A stretch of 20,464 bases of DNA, taken from CAZHMB01 sp964533515. GTDB lineage: Archaea > Nanobdellota > Nanobdellia > Pacearchaeales > GW2011-AR1. This document shows positions 1 to 6,725 of this stretch, piece by piece. How positions within the stretch are numbered: position 1 is the first letter of the stretch; each line of letters opens with the position of its first letter. Below the pieces are notes generated by a model. That model searched no databases, was not told where the DNA came from, and saw only the letters and a program-made list of their open reading frames with translations. Position numbers and translations under genes: made by a program. The stretch covers positions 1 through 20,464 of the forward strand of contig CAZHMB010000013.1 in the NCBI GenBank assembly GCA_964533515.1, read 5' to 3'.

Positions 1-2054
1 ATTGTTCCGTTTTCTAGACAATAATCATATGTTTCCCAATTATTGTCATTTACATTTATTGGAGTTCCAATACAAGTTTGATTTGTACAAAAATCATTTT
101 CAGTACATGGGTTTTGGTCATCACAAGAGATAGGATTGCTCGAGTATATACATTTTCTGTTTGAACAAGTTTCTGAAGTGCAGATATTGTCGTCCCTACA
201 GTCTGAGTCGATTGTACATTCACATGAAGGTAAACTTCCATTTGCCGGATTTTCACATATTCCTCTATTGCAATTGTCTTCAGTACATGGGTTGTTATCG
301 AAACATTCCCATCCGGAGGTACATTCATTATTCCATCTTGAGTTTTCTTTATCACATACAAAACTACCCACAACTTGATTATCAAAAGCATTTTTTATAT
401 TTGGTTCCCAGTCTAAAGCTGATGTTTGATTACAATAATAAACTTCTGAATTGTAACATACGAATTCTGTATCTTCAACTAACTCACATCCGGGCTCTCT
501 TTTTTTCAGCCCTAAGGTACCTTGTTTTCCACAAAATCCTGGGATTTCACATTCTGTCCAAGCGTCATCGCAATAATCTTCGCATTCTAATGAGATGCAG
601 TCCTCATCTATTTCTGTATTTATGTTGTTGTCAAGACCGTCGCATATCTCTGTTGCCCCGGGATATGTTAAAGCGTCTATATCTGCTTGTGGGGCGTTTC
701 TTTCGTCGGAGGGATTACCCTCATTAGGACATTGGGGGATATTACTGAAAGTATCACTTATTGTGCATGTAGAGATTTCGTTACATAAAGTTTCTAGGGG
801 ATCTAATTTATCATAAGCTTGAGACTCGGTTGTGAATTCTTTTTGGGAAGTTCCTAGGTACCCATCTTGATCATCGTCATCACAATACCAGGAGCAGTTT
901 TCGTCTATTTGTCCATTGCAATTGCTATCTGTTCCATCGCATATTTCGTAGGTTGTGCATGTTTTTGATATTTCTAAAATGTAACCTGGCCCTCCTCTTG
1001 AATTATCTTTGTTGTTTATATTCATGTATAATTTTCCTTTATGAACTTGGAAAAAACCTGCAGCGTTAACGAGATTTCCCCTAACGCCATATTTGCTTAA
1101 TTGAGATCTTGTAAAAAGTATTTTCCATCCTCCACCGTTTGCATTTGTTTCTCTGTACCATACTTCTGGAGAGCCCCCCTCGTCCACAACAATAGCGAAC
1201 AATCTGTTATCAAAAACTTCGAAGTCCCCGAAATGTTCTATTCTTGAAAAAGATTTTTCTCTCACAGTTGAACTTCCTGAAAGTCGATGAATCTCTGCGT
1301 CGTATGAAAATCCAATAAAGAGTTTATTATCGAAGACTTCTGCTCTGACTCCGCTCCCTGGTCCTGAAGAAATAATTGTTGCTTTATTTCCTTGATTGTC
1401 TATTCTATAAACTCTTCCCTTCGTTTCAGTTCTGTAACTTCTAGAGCTATCTTTTGAGGTTCCTATTAAATATAAATATTCTCCGAACTCTTCTGTATGG
1501 AAGGTGAATATATTTGGGATGGTCCTCCAGAATCTACAAGCCACTCCGTTTTGACAGGGACAATCATATATCGCAGTGTAGCTTTCTGATTTTGGATTAA
1601 TAGAGATTAGGTATTTTCCTTTGTAATAGGATGCTCCGAGAGTGTAGTGGTCCTTGTCACTTGAAGTAGAGCCGTAGGTTCCTTCAAGATTGGCGCAATA
1701 ATTTCCGTCTGCGTAAATTGCCCCCCCCTCGGATGTTGCGTAAAATCTCCCGTTTAAATTGTAGACCCTTGAGGATTCATCTCCCCGAGCGATTTCAGTT
1801 CTTTGCCAATTTCCTTCGGGATTGGTGGTCGAATAATAACTTTGGGGATTTCCGTACATTCCGCTATAAAGGGTGTCACCAACAGAGGCAAGATACCATA
1901 AATAATAAGATAGTTGTTTTACCTCTCGTATTTTGTAATCTGAATTTTGGGCGATAATGTTTCCAGTTATGTTTGGGTTGTTTGAATACATTAGAAAAGT
2001 TAAGGCTAATAGGAGAACTAAGATTAAGAAAAATTCAAACACTCTTTTTTTCAT
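1..2054 (-). CDS. Secreted cysteine-rich surface protein with MopE-like metal-binding motifs (3' end beyond window)
   Basis: The reading frame is open without a stop from an ATG at 2054 to the left edge (684 codons), so the C-terminus is missing. Residues 1-25 (start MKKRVFEFFLILVLLL) form a signal peptide or N-terminal membrane anchor. Residues about 40-360 are rich in Gly, Tyr and Trp with recurring units such as VFDNKLFIGF and VFDNRLFAIV, which suggests a beta-propeller; this fold is inferred. C372 begins CDGTDSNCNGQIDENC and C471 begins CDGLDNNINTEIDEDC, both matching the short calcium/copper-binding repeat known from MopE-like surface proteins. The second copy lacks the middle Cys. From about residue 575 on there are EGF-like Cys-rich units of the form NPCTEDNC. 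A TATA box (2074-2083) lies 25 nt upstream, supporting this start. It is probably displayed on the cell surface, held together by disulfides; its ligand is unknown. Confidence 0.85.
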   Translation of the reverse strand, partial: MKKRVFEFFLILVLLLALTFLMYSNNPNITGNIIAQNSDYKIREVKQLSYYLWYLASVGDTLYSGMYGNPQSYYSTTNPEGNWQRTEIARGDESSRVYNLNGRFYATSEGGAIYADGNYCANLEGTYGSTSSDKDHYTLGASYYKGKYLISINPKSESYTAIYDCPCQNGVACRFWRTIPNIFTFHTEEFGEYLYLIGTSKDSSRSYRTETKGRVYRIDNQGNKATIISSGPGSGVRAEVFDNKLFIGFSYDAEIHRLSGSSTVREKSFSRIEHFGDFEVFDNRLFAIVVDEGGSPEVWYRETNANGGGWKILFTRSQLSKYGVRGNLVNAAGFFQVHKGKLYMNINNKDNSRGGPGYILEISKTCTTYEICDGTDSNCNGQIDENCSWYCDDDDQDGYLGTSQKEFTTESQAYDKLDPLETLCNEISTCTISDTFSNIPQCPNEGNPSDERNAPQADIDALTYPGATEICDGLDNNINTEIDEDCISLECEDYCDDAWTECEIPGFCGKQGTLGLKKREPGCELVEDTEFVCYNSEVYYCNQTSALDWEPNIKNAFDNQVVGSFVCDKENSRWNNECTSGWECFDNNPCTEDNCNRGICENPANGSLPSCECTIDSDCRDDNICTSETCSNRKCIYSSNPISCDDQNPCTENDFCTNQTCIGTPINVNDNNWETYDYCLENGT

Positions 2055-2073
2055 AGTGGGTTATAAGAAAAAT

Positions 2074-2116
2074 ATATTATAAATCTATCTAATAGTTTCT
2101 CCAAATAATTTTTAAA
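2074..2116. promoter_or_regulatory. Divergent promoter pair for the surface protein and scpA
   Basis: Two TATA boxes point outward from one 83-bp gap. On the minus strand TTTATAATAT (2074-2083) is centred 25 nt before the ATG at 2054. On the plus strand TTTTTAAA (2109-2116) is centred 26 nt before the ATG at 2138. Both distances fit leaderless transcription. No operator-like palindrome is obvious between them. Confidence 0.7.
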
Positions 2117-2137
2117 CTCTTTTTAATTGAATATCTC

Positions 2138-3037
2138 ATGGAAGAAAACAAAAAAGAGATTGAAGTGAAAAGTTCTGTGGGTCAAGAGCAAATTCATGAC
2201 ATGCTTTTTTCAAGAGATTTGGGTTGGCGGGAATTGATTTATGATTTGATTAATACTGAGCAACTTGACCCATGGGATATTGATATAGTTATTTTGACAG
2301 ATAAATATCTTGTGAAAATCCAGAACCTTGAAGAAGCTGATTTTGTTGTTTCAAGTAAAGTTCTTCTTGCGGCTGCTTTGTTGCTTAGGATTAAGTCTGA
2401 AATAATTCTGAATAAATACATTAAAAGCATAGATGATATCTTGTTTGGAAAGAAGGAAGTGAAAAAATATGAAATGGAAAGAATTGAACTTGATGAGGAA
2501 ATTCCTGAACTTGTTCCTCGAAGTCCTTTGCCGAGAGCGAAAAAGGTTACGCTTGCTGAACTTATGGAAAGTTTGAGCAAAGCAATAACAACTGAAAATA
2601 GGAGAATAAAAAAAGAAGTGATTAAAAAAAATGCTCTTAGAGAAACATCTTTTTCTCTGCCCAAAAGGAATTTTAATATTAAAGATAAAATAAAAGAAAT
2701 TTTTGATTCAATAACTTCACATTTTGATAATAATTTCGAGAAAAAGAAGATAGCTTTTACAGAACTTATCGGAACAAACAAGGAAGAAAGGATAATTTCT
2801 TTTTCTCCCCTGTTGCATTTGGAGAATCAGAAAAAACTTTGGCTTCAACAGGAAGGACATTTTGAGGAAATTTATATTTGGTTGAAAGAAGTTTATTTCA
2901 AACATAACCCTGATCCGTTTGAAGAGCTTAGAACTGAGATTGAAGAAGAGATTAAAGAATTTGACGACGAGAAAAAGCAGAGAATTGAAAAAGTGAATGA
3001 AGATTTTGAGAATCCTTTGGGGGCGATGTTTGATTAG
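2138..3037 (+). CDS. scpA: Segregation and condensation protein A (kleisin ScpA)
   Basis: A 299-residue kleisin subunit of the SMC condensin complex, which bridges SMC heads and compacts and segregates the chromosome. The N-terminal ScpA signature is clear: helix WRELIYDLINTEQ followed by LDPWDIDI (residues 43-50) and DKYL, then an Ala/Leu-rich helix (VLLAAALLLRIKSEIIL). The middle (about 95-180) is charged and probably flexible. The C-terminal part, with FSPLLHLENQKKLWLQQ and EEIYIWLK, fits the winged-helix that contacts the SMC head. Length is slightly above the usual 230-270. The start is fixed by a TATA box 26 nt upstream. No smc or scpB is in the window. The end lies 41 nt before the next ATG, and the next gene's promoter sits in that gap. 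Confidence 0.9.
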   Translation: MEENKKEIEVKSSVGQEQIHDMLFSRDLGWRELIYDLINTEQLDPWDIDIVILTDKYLVKIQNLEEADFVVSSKVLLAAALLLRIKSEIILNKYIKSIDDILFGKKEVKKYEMERIELDEEIPELVPRSPLPRAKKVTLAELMESLSKAITTENRRIKKEVIKKNALRETSFSLPKRNFNIKDKIKEIFDSITSHFDNNFEKKKIAFTELIGTNKEERIISFSPLLHLENQKKLWLQQEGHFEEIYIWLKEVYFKHNPDPFEELRTEIEEEIKEFDDEKKQRIEKVNEDFENPLGAMFD

Positions 3038-3048
3038 GTTTGGAAAGG

Positions 3049-3056
3049 TTTTTAAA
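3049..3056 (+). promoter_or_regulatory. TATA box deciding the start of the 3078 gene
   Basis: TTTTTAAA lies 26 nt (centre to A of ATG) upstream of 3078. It falls downstream of the in-frame ATG at 2997, which lies inside scpA, so the longer start is unlikely. Confidence 0.65.
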
Positions 3057-3077
3057 CTAGATTTTATTTTAAGAGAT

Positions 3078-3641
3078 ATGAAAAAGAGTTTATTAATTGG
3101 TTTGGTTTGTGTTTTAATGTTGGGCTTAGTTTTTGCTGCGCAAGGAGACCAAAATCAGATTGAAATTGCGAATAGAATTCAAAGTCAAGTTCAAGATGGT
3201 TCTTATGCTGTTGGAAATGGTTCTATTCAATTGAGGCTAATGGATCAGGAGAGGGTTGAGTTGCAAACTCATGAAAGAAATGTCTCTGTTTCATTAAATC
3301 TTACTTCTTACAATGAAAGTAATCAGACAAAATTGGGAATAACATTATCGAATGGAAGAAATGCTGAGATTAAAATTATGCCTGAAACAGCCTCGGAAAC
3401 TGCCATAGCAAGATTAAGATTAAGGGTTTGTAATGAGTCTAATAATTGTTCTATTGAGTTGAAAGAAGTTGGTTCTGGAAATAAAACTCGTGCGGCTTAT
3501 GAAGTTCGGGCTAAGAAACAATCTCGGGTGTTTGGATTGTTTAAGAAAAGAATGCAAGTTTCAAGTCAAGTTGATGCTGAGACTGGTGAGGTTATTAATT
3601 CTAAGAAACCATGGTGGGCTTTTTTGGCTAGTGAAGAATAA
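3078..3641 (+). CDS. Small secreted protein of unknown function
   Basis: 187 residues. The N-terminus MKKSLLIGLVCVLMLGLVFA is a classic signal peptide with a likely cleavage after AxA-type VFAAQ, giving an extracellular or membrane-tethered product. The mature part is beta-prone and carries at least six N-X-S/T sequons (for example NGS, NVS, NLT, NQT, NCS), suggesting N-glycosylation on the surface. The C-terminus is basic (VFGLFKKRMQV), then has ETGEVINSKKPWWAFLASEE. From memory, similar endings occur in small secreted proteins of Woesearchaeota-like genomes; I could not check this. No enzyme motif is seen. The start at 3078 is chosen because the TATA box is 26 nt upstream and the signal peptide begins there. 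The gene is likely monocistronic, ending at a shared T-rich terminator. Confidence 0.75.
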   Translation: MKKSLLIGLVCVLMLGLVFAAQGDQNQIEIANRIQSQVQDGSYAVGNGSIQLRLMDQERVELQTHERNVSVSLNLTSYNESNQTKLGITLSNGRNAEIKIMPETASETAIARLRLRVCNESNNCSIELKEVGSGNKTRAAYEVRAKKQSRVFGLFKKRMQVSSQVDAETGEVINSKKPWWAFLASEE

Positions 3642-3652
3642 AAAGTTTTTTT
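3640..3652. terminator. Bidirectional A/T-run terminator
   Basis: AAAAAGTTTTTTT sits between two convergent genes ending at 3641 (+) and 3654 (-). Runs of T on each strand are the usual archaeal termination signal. The call rests on position and composition only. Confidence 0.4.
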
Positions 3653-3653
3653 A

Positions 3654-4103
3654 TTAATGTTTTAGTTTTGTAATTGCTACTGGCGGTGCTGGTGGTTTTT
3701 TAGCTTCTGTTCTTGCTAAAGGAGTTACAGGGCAACAGCAACATGCAAGAAGAGTCTCGGCGGAAGATATTGATCTTGGGGGTGGCGGGGGTAATTTTCT
3801 ATTACTAGGTGGAGCAACAAAACCGGCTTCTTTAGAACCATCTCCTGAAGCTAAGACTGTTCCGTTACATAGGGTTGCAGTAACATCGGCTTTTTCAGAG
3901 CCATCTCCTGAAGCTTGGATCGTTCCGTTGCATAGAACTGTAGCAAGAGCTCCACCAACAATAACAGGGGCAACAGCATATTTTGTTAATTTGCTTGGTC
4001 TTCCAAGATTTCTTTCACTGCGGGGTTCTTCTCTGGGAGGAACATCAGTAGAATAATCGGAAGAATCCCCTTCTCTTTTGGGCGGTTCATAATTAGAAGT
4101 CAT
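3654..4103 (-). CDS. Pro/Cys-rich small membrane protein with a 21-residue tandem repeat
   Basis: 149 residues, not recognised. Residues 1-40 are hydrophilic and proline/charge rich. Residues 42-56 (YAVAPVIVGGALATV) form one short hydrophobic segment. Two adjacent 21-residue repeats follow: 57-77 and 78-98, each beginning LCNGT and containing ASGDGS. Then come PPPPPP (105-110 region), a hydrophobic LLACCCCPV with four consecutive Cys (121-124), and a Pro/Lys tail. The Cys cluster beside a hydrophobic stretch could be a lipidation or metal site; this is inference. A minus-strand TATA box (4122-4135) is centred 26 nt upstream, supporting a real, leaderless gene despite low complexity. It is convergent with the secreted protein at 3078 and divergent from dph6. 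Confidence 0.6.
   Translation of the reverse strand: MTSNYEPPKREGDSSDYSTDVPPREEPRSERNLGRPSKLTKYAVAPVIVGGALATVLCNGTIQASGDGSEKADVTATLCNGTVLASGDGSKEAGFVAPPSNRKLPPPPPRSISSAETLLACCCCPVTPLARTEAKKPPAPPVAITKLKH
3810..3935 (-). repeat. 63-bp tandem duplication inside the 3654-4103 gene
   Basis: Two adjacent 63-bp units (3873-3935 and 3810-3872 on the minus strand) encode the two LCNGT...ASGDGS repeats. They share a run such as CCATCTCCTGAAGCT (plus strand) and differ elsewhere, so the duplication is in frame and not brand new. Confidence 0.8.
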
Positions 4104-4157
4104 ATTATTTTAAGGTTGTTTAAGTATATAAATTTGTTTATTGGTGGATTAACAAGT

Positions 4158-4165
4158 CTTAAAAA
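4158..4165 (+). promoter_or_regulatory. TATA box deciding the dph6 start
   Basis: CTTAAAAA is centred 26 nt before the ATG at 4187. The alternative in-frame ATG at 4166 would lie directly at the edge of this box and upstream of the expected transcription start, so it is rejected. Confidence 0.55.
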
Positions 4166-4186
4166 GTGTTGATTTATTTTAATTTC

Positions 4187-4855
4187 ATGAAAGTTGCGGT
4201 CTTATTTTCAGGTGGAAAGGATAGCATTTATTCAGCTTGGCTTGCTAAAAAAGAGGGGTATGAATTGGCTTGTTTGATTTCTTTTAGGTCTGAGAATAAA
4301 GACAGCTATATGTTCCATACGCCGTCGATAGATAAAGTTGAAAAGCAAGCAGAGGTGATGGGAATTCCTTTAGTTATTGGTAAAACTGAAGGTGTGAAAG
4401 AAGAAGAATTGAAAGACCTGGAGAGAGTAATTAAGAAAGTTAAAGAAGAATATGAAGTTGAAGGGATTGTTACAGGGGCTATAGCGAGTGTCTACCAATC
4501 TTCTAGAATTCAGAAGATTTGCGATAAGTTGGATTTGGAATGTTTTAATCCTCTTTGGCAAAAGGATGAAGTTGGATATTTGAAAGAACTTGTGAAGAAT
4601 AAATTTAAAATTATAATCACAGGGGTTGCGGCGTTTCCTTTAGATGAAAGTTGGTTGGGTCGAGAGATTGATGATAAATTTATCTCTGAAGTTGTTGAGT
4701 TGAAAAAGAAATATAAGATCCATCCTGCTGGCGAAGGTGGAGAGTTTGAAAGTTTTGCTTTAAATTGTCCTTTGTTTTCGAAAGAATTGAAAGTTGTTGA
4801 TAAGAAAATTTCTGGAGAAGGGAATGCGTGGAGAATGGGGGTTGAGGTTAGATGA
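4187..4855 (+). CDS. dph6: Diphthine--ammonia ligase (Dph6, ATP-pyrophosphatase)
   Basis: 222 residues. Dph6 performs the last step of diphthamide synthesis on elongation factor 2, amidating diphthine with ATP and ammonia in the cytoplasm. The N-terminus MKVAVLFSGGKDSIYSAWLA has the SGGKDS P-loop of ATP-PP enzymes. GIVTGAIASVYQSSRIQKIC and the terminal region HPAGEGGEFESFALNCPLF are signatures of the Dph6/MJ0570 family. The length matches the short archaeal form without the C-terminal extensions of eukaryotic Dph6. The stop overlaps the next ATG by four bases (ATGA), implying coupling to the glutamine amidotransferase. The start is set by the TATA box 26 nt upstream. Confidence 0.92.
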   Translation: MKVAVLFSGGKDSIYSAWLAKKEGYELACLISFRSENKDSYMFHTPSIDKVEKQAEVMGIPLVIGKTEGVKEEELKDLERVIKKVKEEYEVEGIVTGAIASVYQSSRIQKICDKLDLECFNPLWQKDEVGYLKELVKNKFKIIITGVAAFPLDESWLGREIDDKFISEVVELKKKYKIHPAGEGGEFESFALNCPLFSKELKVVDKKISGEGNAWRMGVEVR

Positions 4856-5421
4856 TTCTAGTGATCAATGTTTGCAGAGAAAGACTTCATTATTATGAAT
4901 TTGTGAAACCTGTTGAAGATGTTTTGTCTGGAAATAATATTGATTTTGAGACATGGCATTATAAGCAGCTTGATGAAAGAATTCTTAATCGGGCAGATAA
5001 AATAATTATATGCGGAACAAGTTTGAAAGATAATGAATTTTTGGGTTATTACCATAAATTTGATTGGCTTTTGGATTGTGAAAAACCTGTTTTCGGGATA
5101 TGTGCTGGGATGCAAATTATCGGGATGGTTTTTGGTAATAAGATTAATAATTTTAAATCATTATTCGGGAAGAAAAAGGAAATTGGTTTTTATAAAGAGA
5201 AATTTGAAAAAGGATTTTTAGGGGCTAAAGGTGGTCAAGAATTAGAAGTTTATCATCTTCATGATAATTATGTTAAATTTAATAGTAAAGACTTTATAAT
5301 TTTTAATAAGGGAAGAGTTCCGCAAGCAATTAAATCAAAAGATAAAGAAATCTACGGGGTTTTATTTCATCCTGAAGTAAGGCAGAAAGGGATGATTTAT
5401 CATTTTGCTTATTTGATTTAA
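4852..5421 (+). CDS. Class I glutamine amidotransferase-like protein
   Basis: 189 residues. The triad is visible: nucleophile C84 in the elbow GICAGMQIIG, and H173 with E175 in FHPEV. This is a class I (triad) glutaminase that releases ammonia from glutamine for a partner synthetase. The fold is complete but no synthetase domain is attached, so it works alone or with a partner. The gene begins inside the dph6 stop (ATGA overlap), so the ATP-pyrophosphatase Dph6, an ammonia-using ligase, is the obvious candidate partner; that pairing is inference. Alternatives are a GuaA/HisH-like or gamma-glutamyl hydrolase-like role, but the divergent sequence favours none of these. It is followed by the sulfotransferase gene one base after its stop. 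Confidence 0.8.
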   Translation: MILVINVCRERLHYYEFVKPVEDVLSGNNIDFETWHYKQLDERILNRADKIIICGTSLKDNEFLGYYHKFDWLLDCEKPVFGICAGMQIIGMVFGNKINNFKSLFGKKKEIGFYKEKFEKGFLGAKGGQELEVYHLHDNYVKFNSKDFIIFNKGRVPQAIKSKDKEIYGVLFHPEVRQKGMIYHFAYLI

Positions 5422-5422
5422 A

Positions 5423-6166
5423 ATGGAACCTCTTTACGTTTTTTTACATATTCCAAAGACAGGAGGAACTACAATCAGAGATAATGTTGAAGCCAACCTA
5501 GGTGATAAGAGTTATCTAATGTTGAGGACAAGTAGAAGATTATTTTCCAAGAAGCAAGTATTTGAATTTCTTGAAAATCTTTCCCAAGAGGAAAAAGATA
5601 ATATAAAATTTATCGGGGGGCATTTTGTATATTATAATTTAAAAAAGTTTTTCCCTGATCGAGAGATAAGATATGTCACATTTTTTAGAGAGCCCGTTTC
5701 AAGAATGATCTCCTTTTTCAATCAAGCCTTTCAATTATATCTTGAGAATAGAAAAGGCCCTTGGACACAGATATTTTTTGATAATTCAAAAAAGGATTTT
5801 AGTAATTGGCTTTCTCCAAATAATTTTTTATCAAGAACATATCTTTCTTTTTTGGCAAGTAGGCTTTTGAATAAAGAAAACTTGGACGTTGAAGCAGATT
5901 TTGAAAAGATAAAGGATATCTTGAAAAAGTTCTATTTTCTTGGATTTACTGAAAACGAAGAAGATTTTGATAAATTGTATAGATTGATTGGAATAAAAAA
6001 GTTAATTACTCATAGCAATGTTTCAAAAGAATTTATTGATCTGAAGGGCTCGCGATTTTTAAAATCAGAAAGTTCAGAAGATATCAATAAAATTCTTTTA
6101 GAGAAATGTCCCCTTGATTTTAATCTTTATGAATTTGTTAAACAATTAAATACAAACCTAAAATGA
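5423..6166 (+). CDS. Sulfotransferase-family protein
   Basis: 247 residues. FLHIPKTGGTT (residues 7-17) is the 5'-phosphosulfate-binding loop of PAPS-dependent sulfotransferases. YVTFFREPVSRMISFF (84-99) is the 3'-phosphate-binding motif, with R89 and the following serine at 93. The pattern is that of the carbohydrate sulfotransferase group (heparan sulfate 2-O- and Sulfotransfer_2-like), so a likely role is sulfation of a surface glycan or lipid. No signal peptide or membrane segment is seen, so it is cytoplasmic. No PAPS synthesis genes are in the window. It lies one base after the amidotransferase and overlaps the next gene by four bases, so it is co-transcribed. Its substrate cannot be told from sequence. 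Confidence 0.78.
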   Translation: MEPLYVFLHIPKTGGTTIRDNVEANLGDKSYLMLRTSRRLFSKKQVFEFLENLSQEEKDNIKFIGGHFVYYNLKKFFPDREIRYVTFFREPVSRMISFFNQAFQLYLENRKGPWTQIFFDNSKKDFSNWLSPNNFLSRTYLSFLASRLLNKENLDVEADFEKIKDILKKFYFLGFTENEEDFDKLYRLIGIKKLITHSNVSKEFIDLKGSRFLKSESSEDINKILLEKCPLDFNLYEFVKQLNTNLK

Positions 6167-6189
6167 TACCTCCAAAAAATAAAGATGAA
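6159..6189 (+). repeat. 31-bp direct repeat, copy A (start of unknown gene)
   Basis: Covers TAAA plus the first nine codons (MIPPKNKDE) of the gene at 6163. It matches 6695-6725 at 29 of 31 positions; both mismatches are synonymous third bases (ATA/ATC and CCT/CCC). The offset is 536 bp. Confidence 0.85.
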
Positions 6190-6702
6190 ATAGAATTCAT
6201 GAAGGATATAAGCCGGATAGGCAGGTCTTTAAAAGATATCCGAATCTGGTCTCGAGGAGAAAACCCGGAATTAAAAAAATTAATTGGGTTTGGGTTTGAA
6301 AATCATCTGTTTGTTGTGAAAGATGGAAAAGTTACCTTATATTATGATAAAGAGGAATCGGATAAATTTTATGAGATTTTAGATGAGGTGCTAGATGACG
6401 ATTTTTTTAATGAAATATGTGATTGTTTTATGGAGTTAGTCGAACAATCGGAGAACGCACCAGATGAGGAAATTCCAGATATCTTTTCTAAACTTTGGGC
6501 TTATTTGGCGATATTGTATGAGGTTTCGTATTATCCAGAATACGTTTCCGAATATTCTTTAAGGAGATTGGAAAGAATAAGAAAATGTACAGAGAGTTTG
6601 CCCTATAAATTGAGAGATAGATTGAAGTATGAAACTTCTCCAGAAGTTTATCATTTTTTTAGAGGGGAGGTTATTGAAGGGATGCCGGAGTTTTTAAAAT
6701 GA
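6163..6702 (+). CDS. Hypothetical acidic helical protein with an Elp3-like start peptide
   Basis: 179 residues, not recognised. After the nine-residue start MIPPKNKDE, which is identical to that of the following elp3 gene, comes FENHLFVVKDGKVTLYYDKEE, a predicted beta-hairpin. It is followed by a strongly acidic helical region (FYEILDEVLDDDFFNEICDCFMEL is spread over residues 69-92) and a Tyr-rich helix with KLWAYLAILYEV and YYPEYVSEYS. There is no signal peptide, membrane segment or catalytic motif. Its ATG overlaps the sulfotransferase stop (ATGA) and its stop overlaps the elp3 ATG (ATGA), so it is tightly coupled on both sides. A weak resemblance to helical regions in archaeal PEP-utilising enzyme relatives was considered but cannot be supported. 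Confidence 0.7.
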   Translation: MIPPKNKDEIEFMKDISRIGRSLKDIRIWSRGENPELKKLIGFGFENHLFVVKDGKVTLYYDKEESDKFYEILDEVLDDDFFNEICDCFMELVEQSENAPDEEIPDIFSKLWAYLAILYEVSYYPEYVSEYSLRRLERIRKCTESLPYKLRDRLKYETSPEVYHFFRGEVIEGMPEFLK

Positions 6703-6725
6703 TCCCCCCAAAAAATAAAGATGAA
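6695..6725 (+). repeat. 31-bp direct repeat, copy B (start of elp3)
   Basis: Covers TAAA plus the first nine codons of elp3, 29 of 31 bases identical to 6159-6189. The two copies flank one complete gene of 536 bp period. Confidence 0.85.

Noticed and set aside
136..816. Plus-strand ORFs at 136-378, 161-727 and 595-816 and a minus-strand ORF at 56-391
   Set aside because: They overlap the minus-strand surface-protein frame in other registers; its translation has a signal peptide, Cys repeats and metal motifs, while these have none.
2997..3078. Longer start at 2997 for the secreted protein gene
   Set aside because: It lies inside scpA and upstream of the TATA box; the signal peptide starts at 3078.
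4166..4187. Longer start at 4166 for dph6
   Set aside because: It sits at the edge of the TATA box and would not be transcribed; MKVAVLFSGG at 4187 is the family start.
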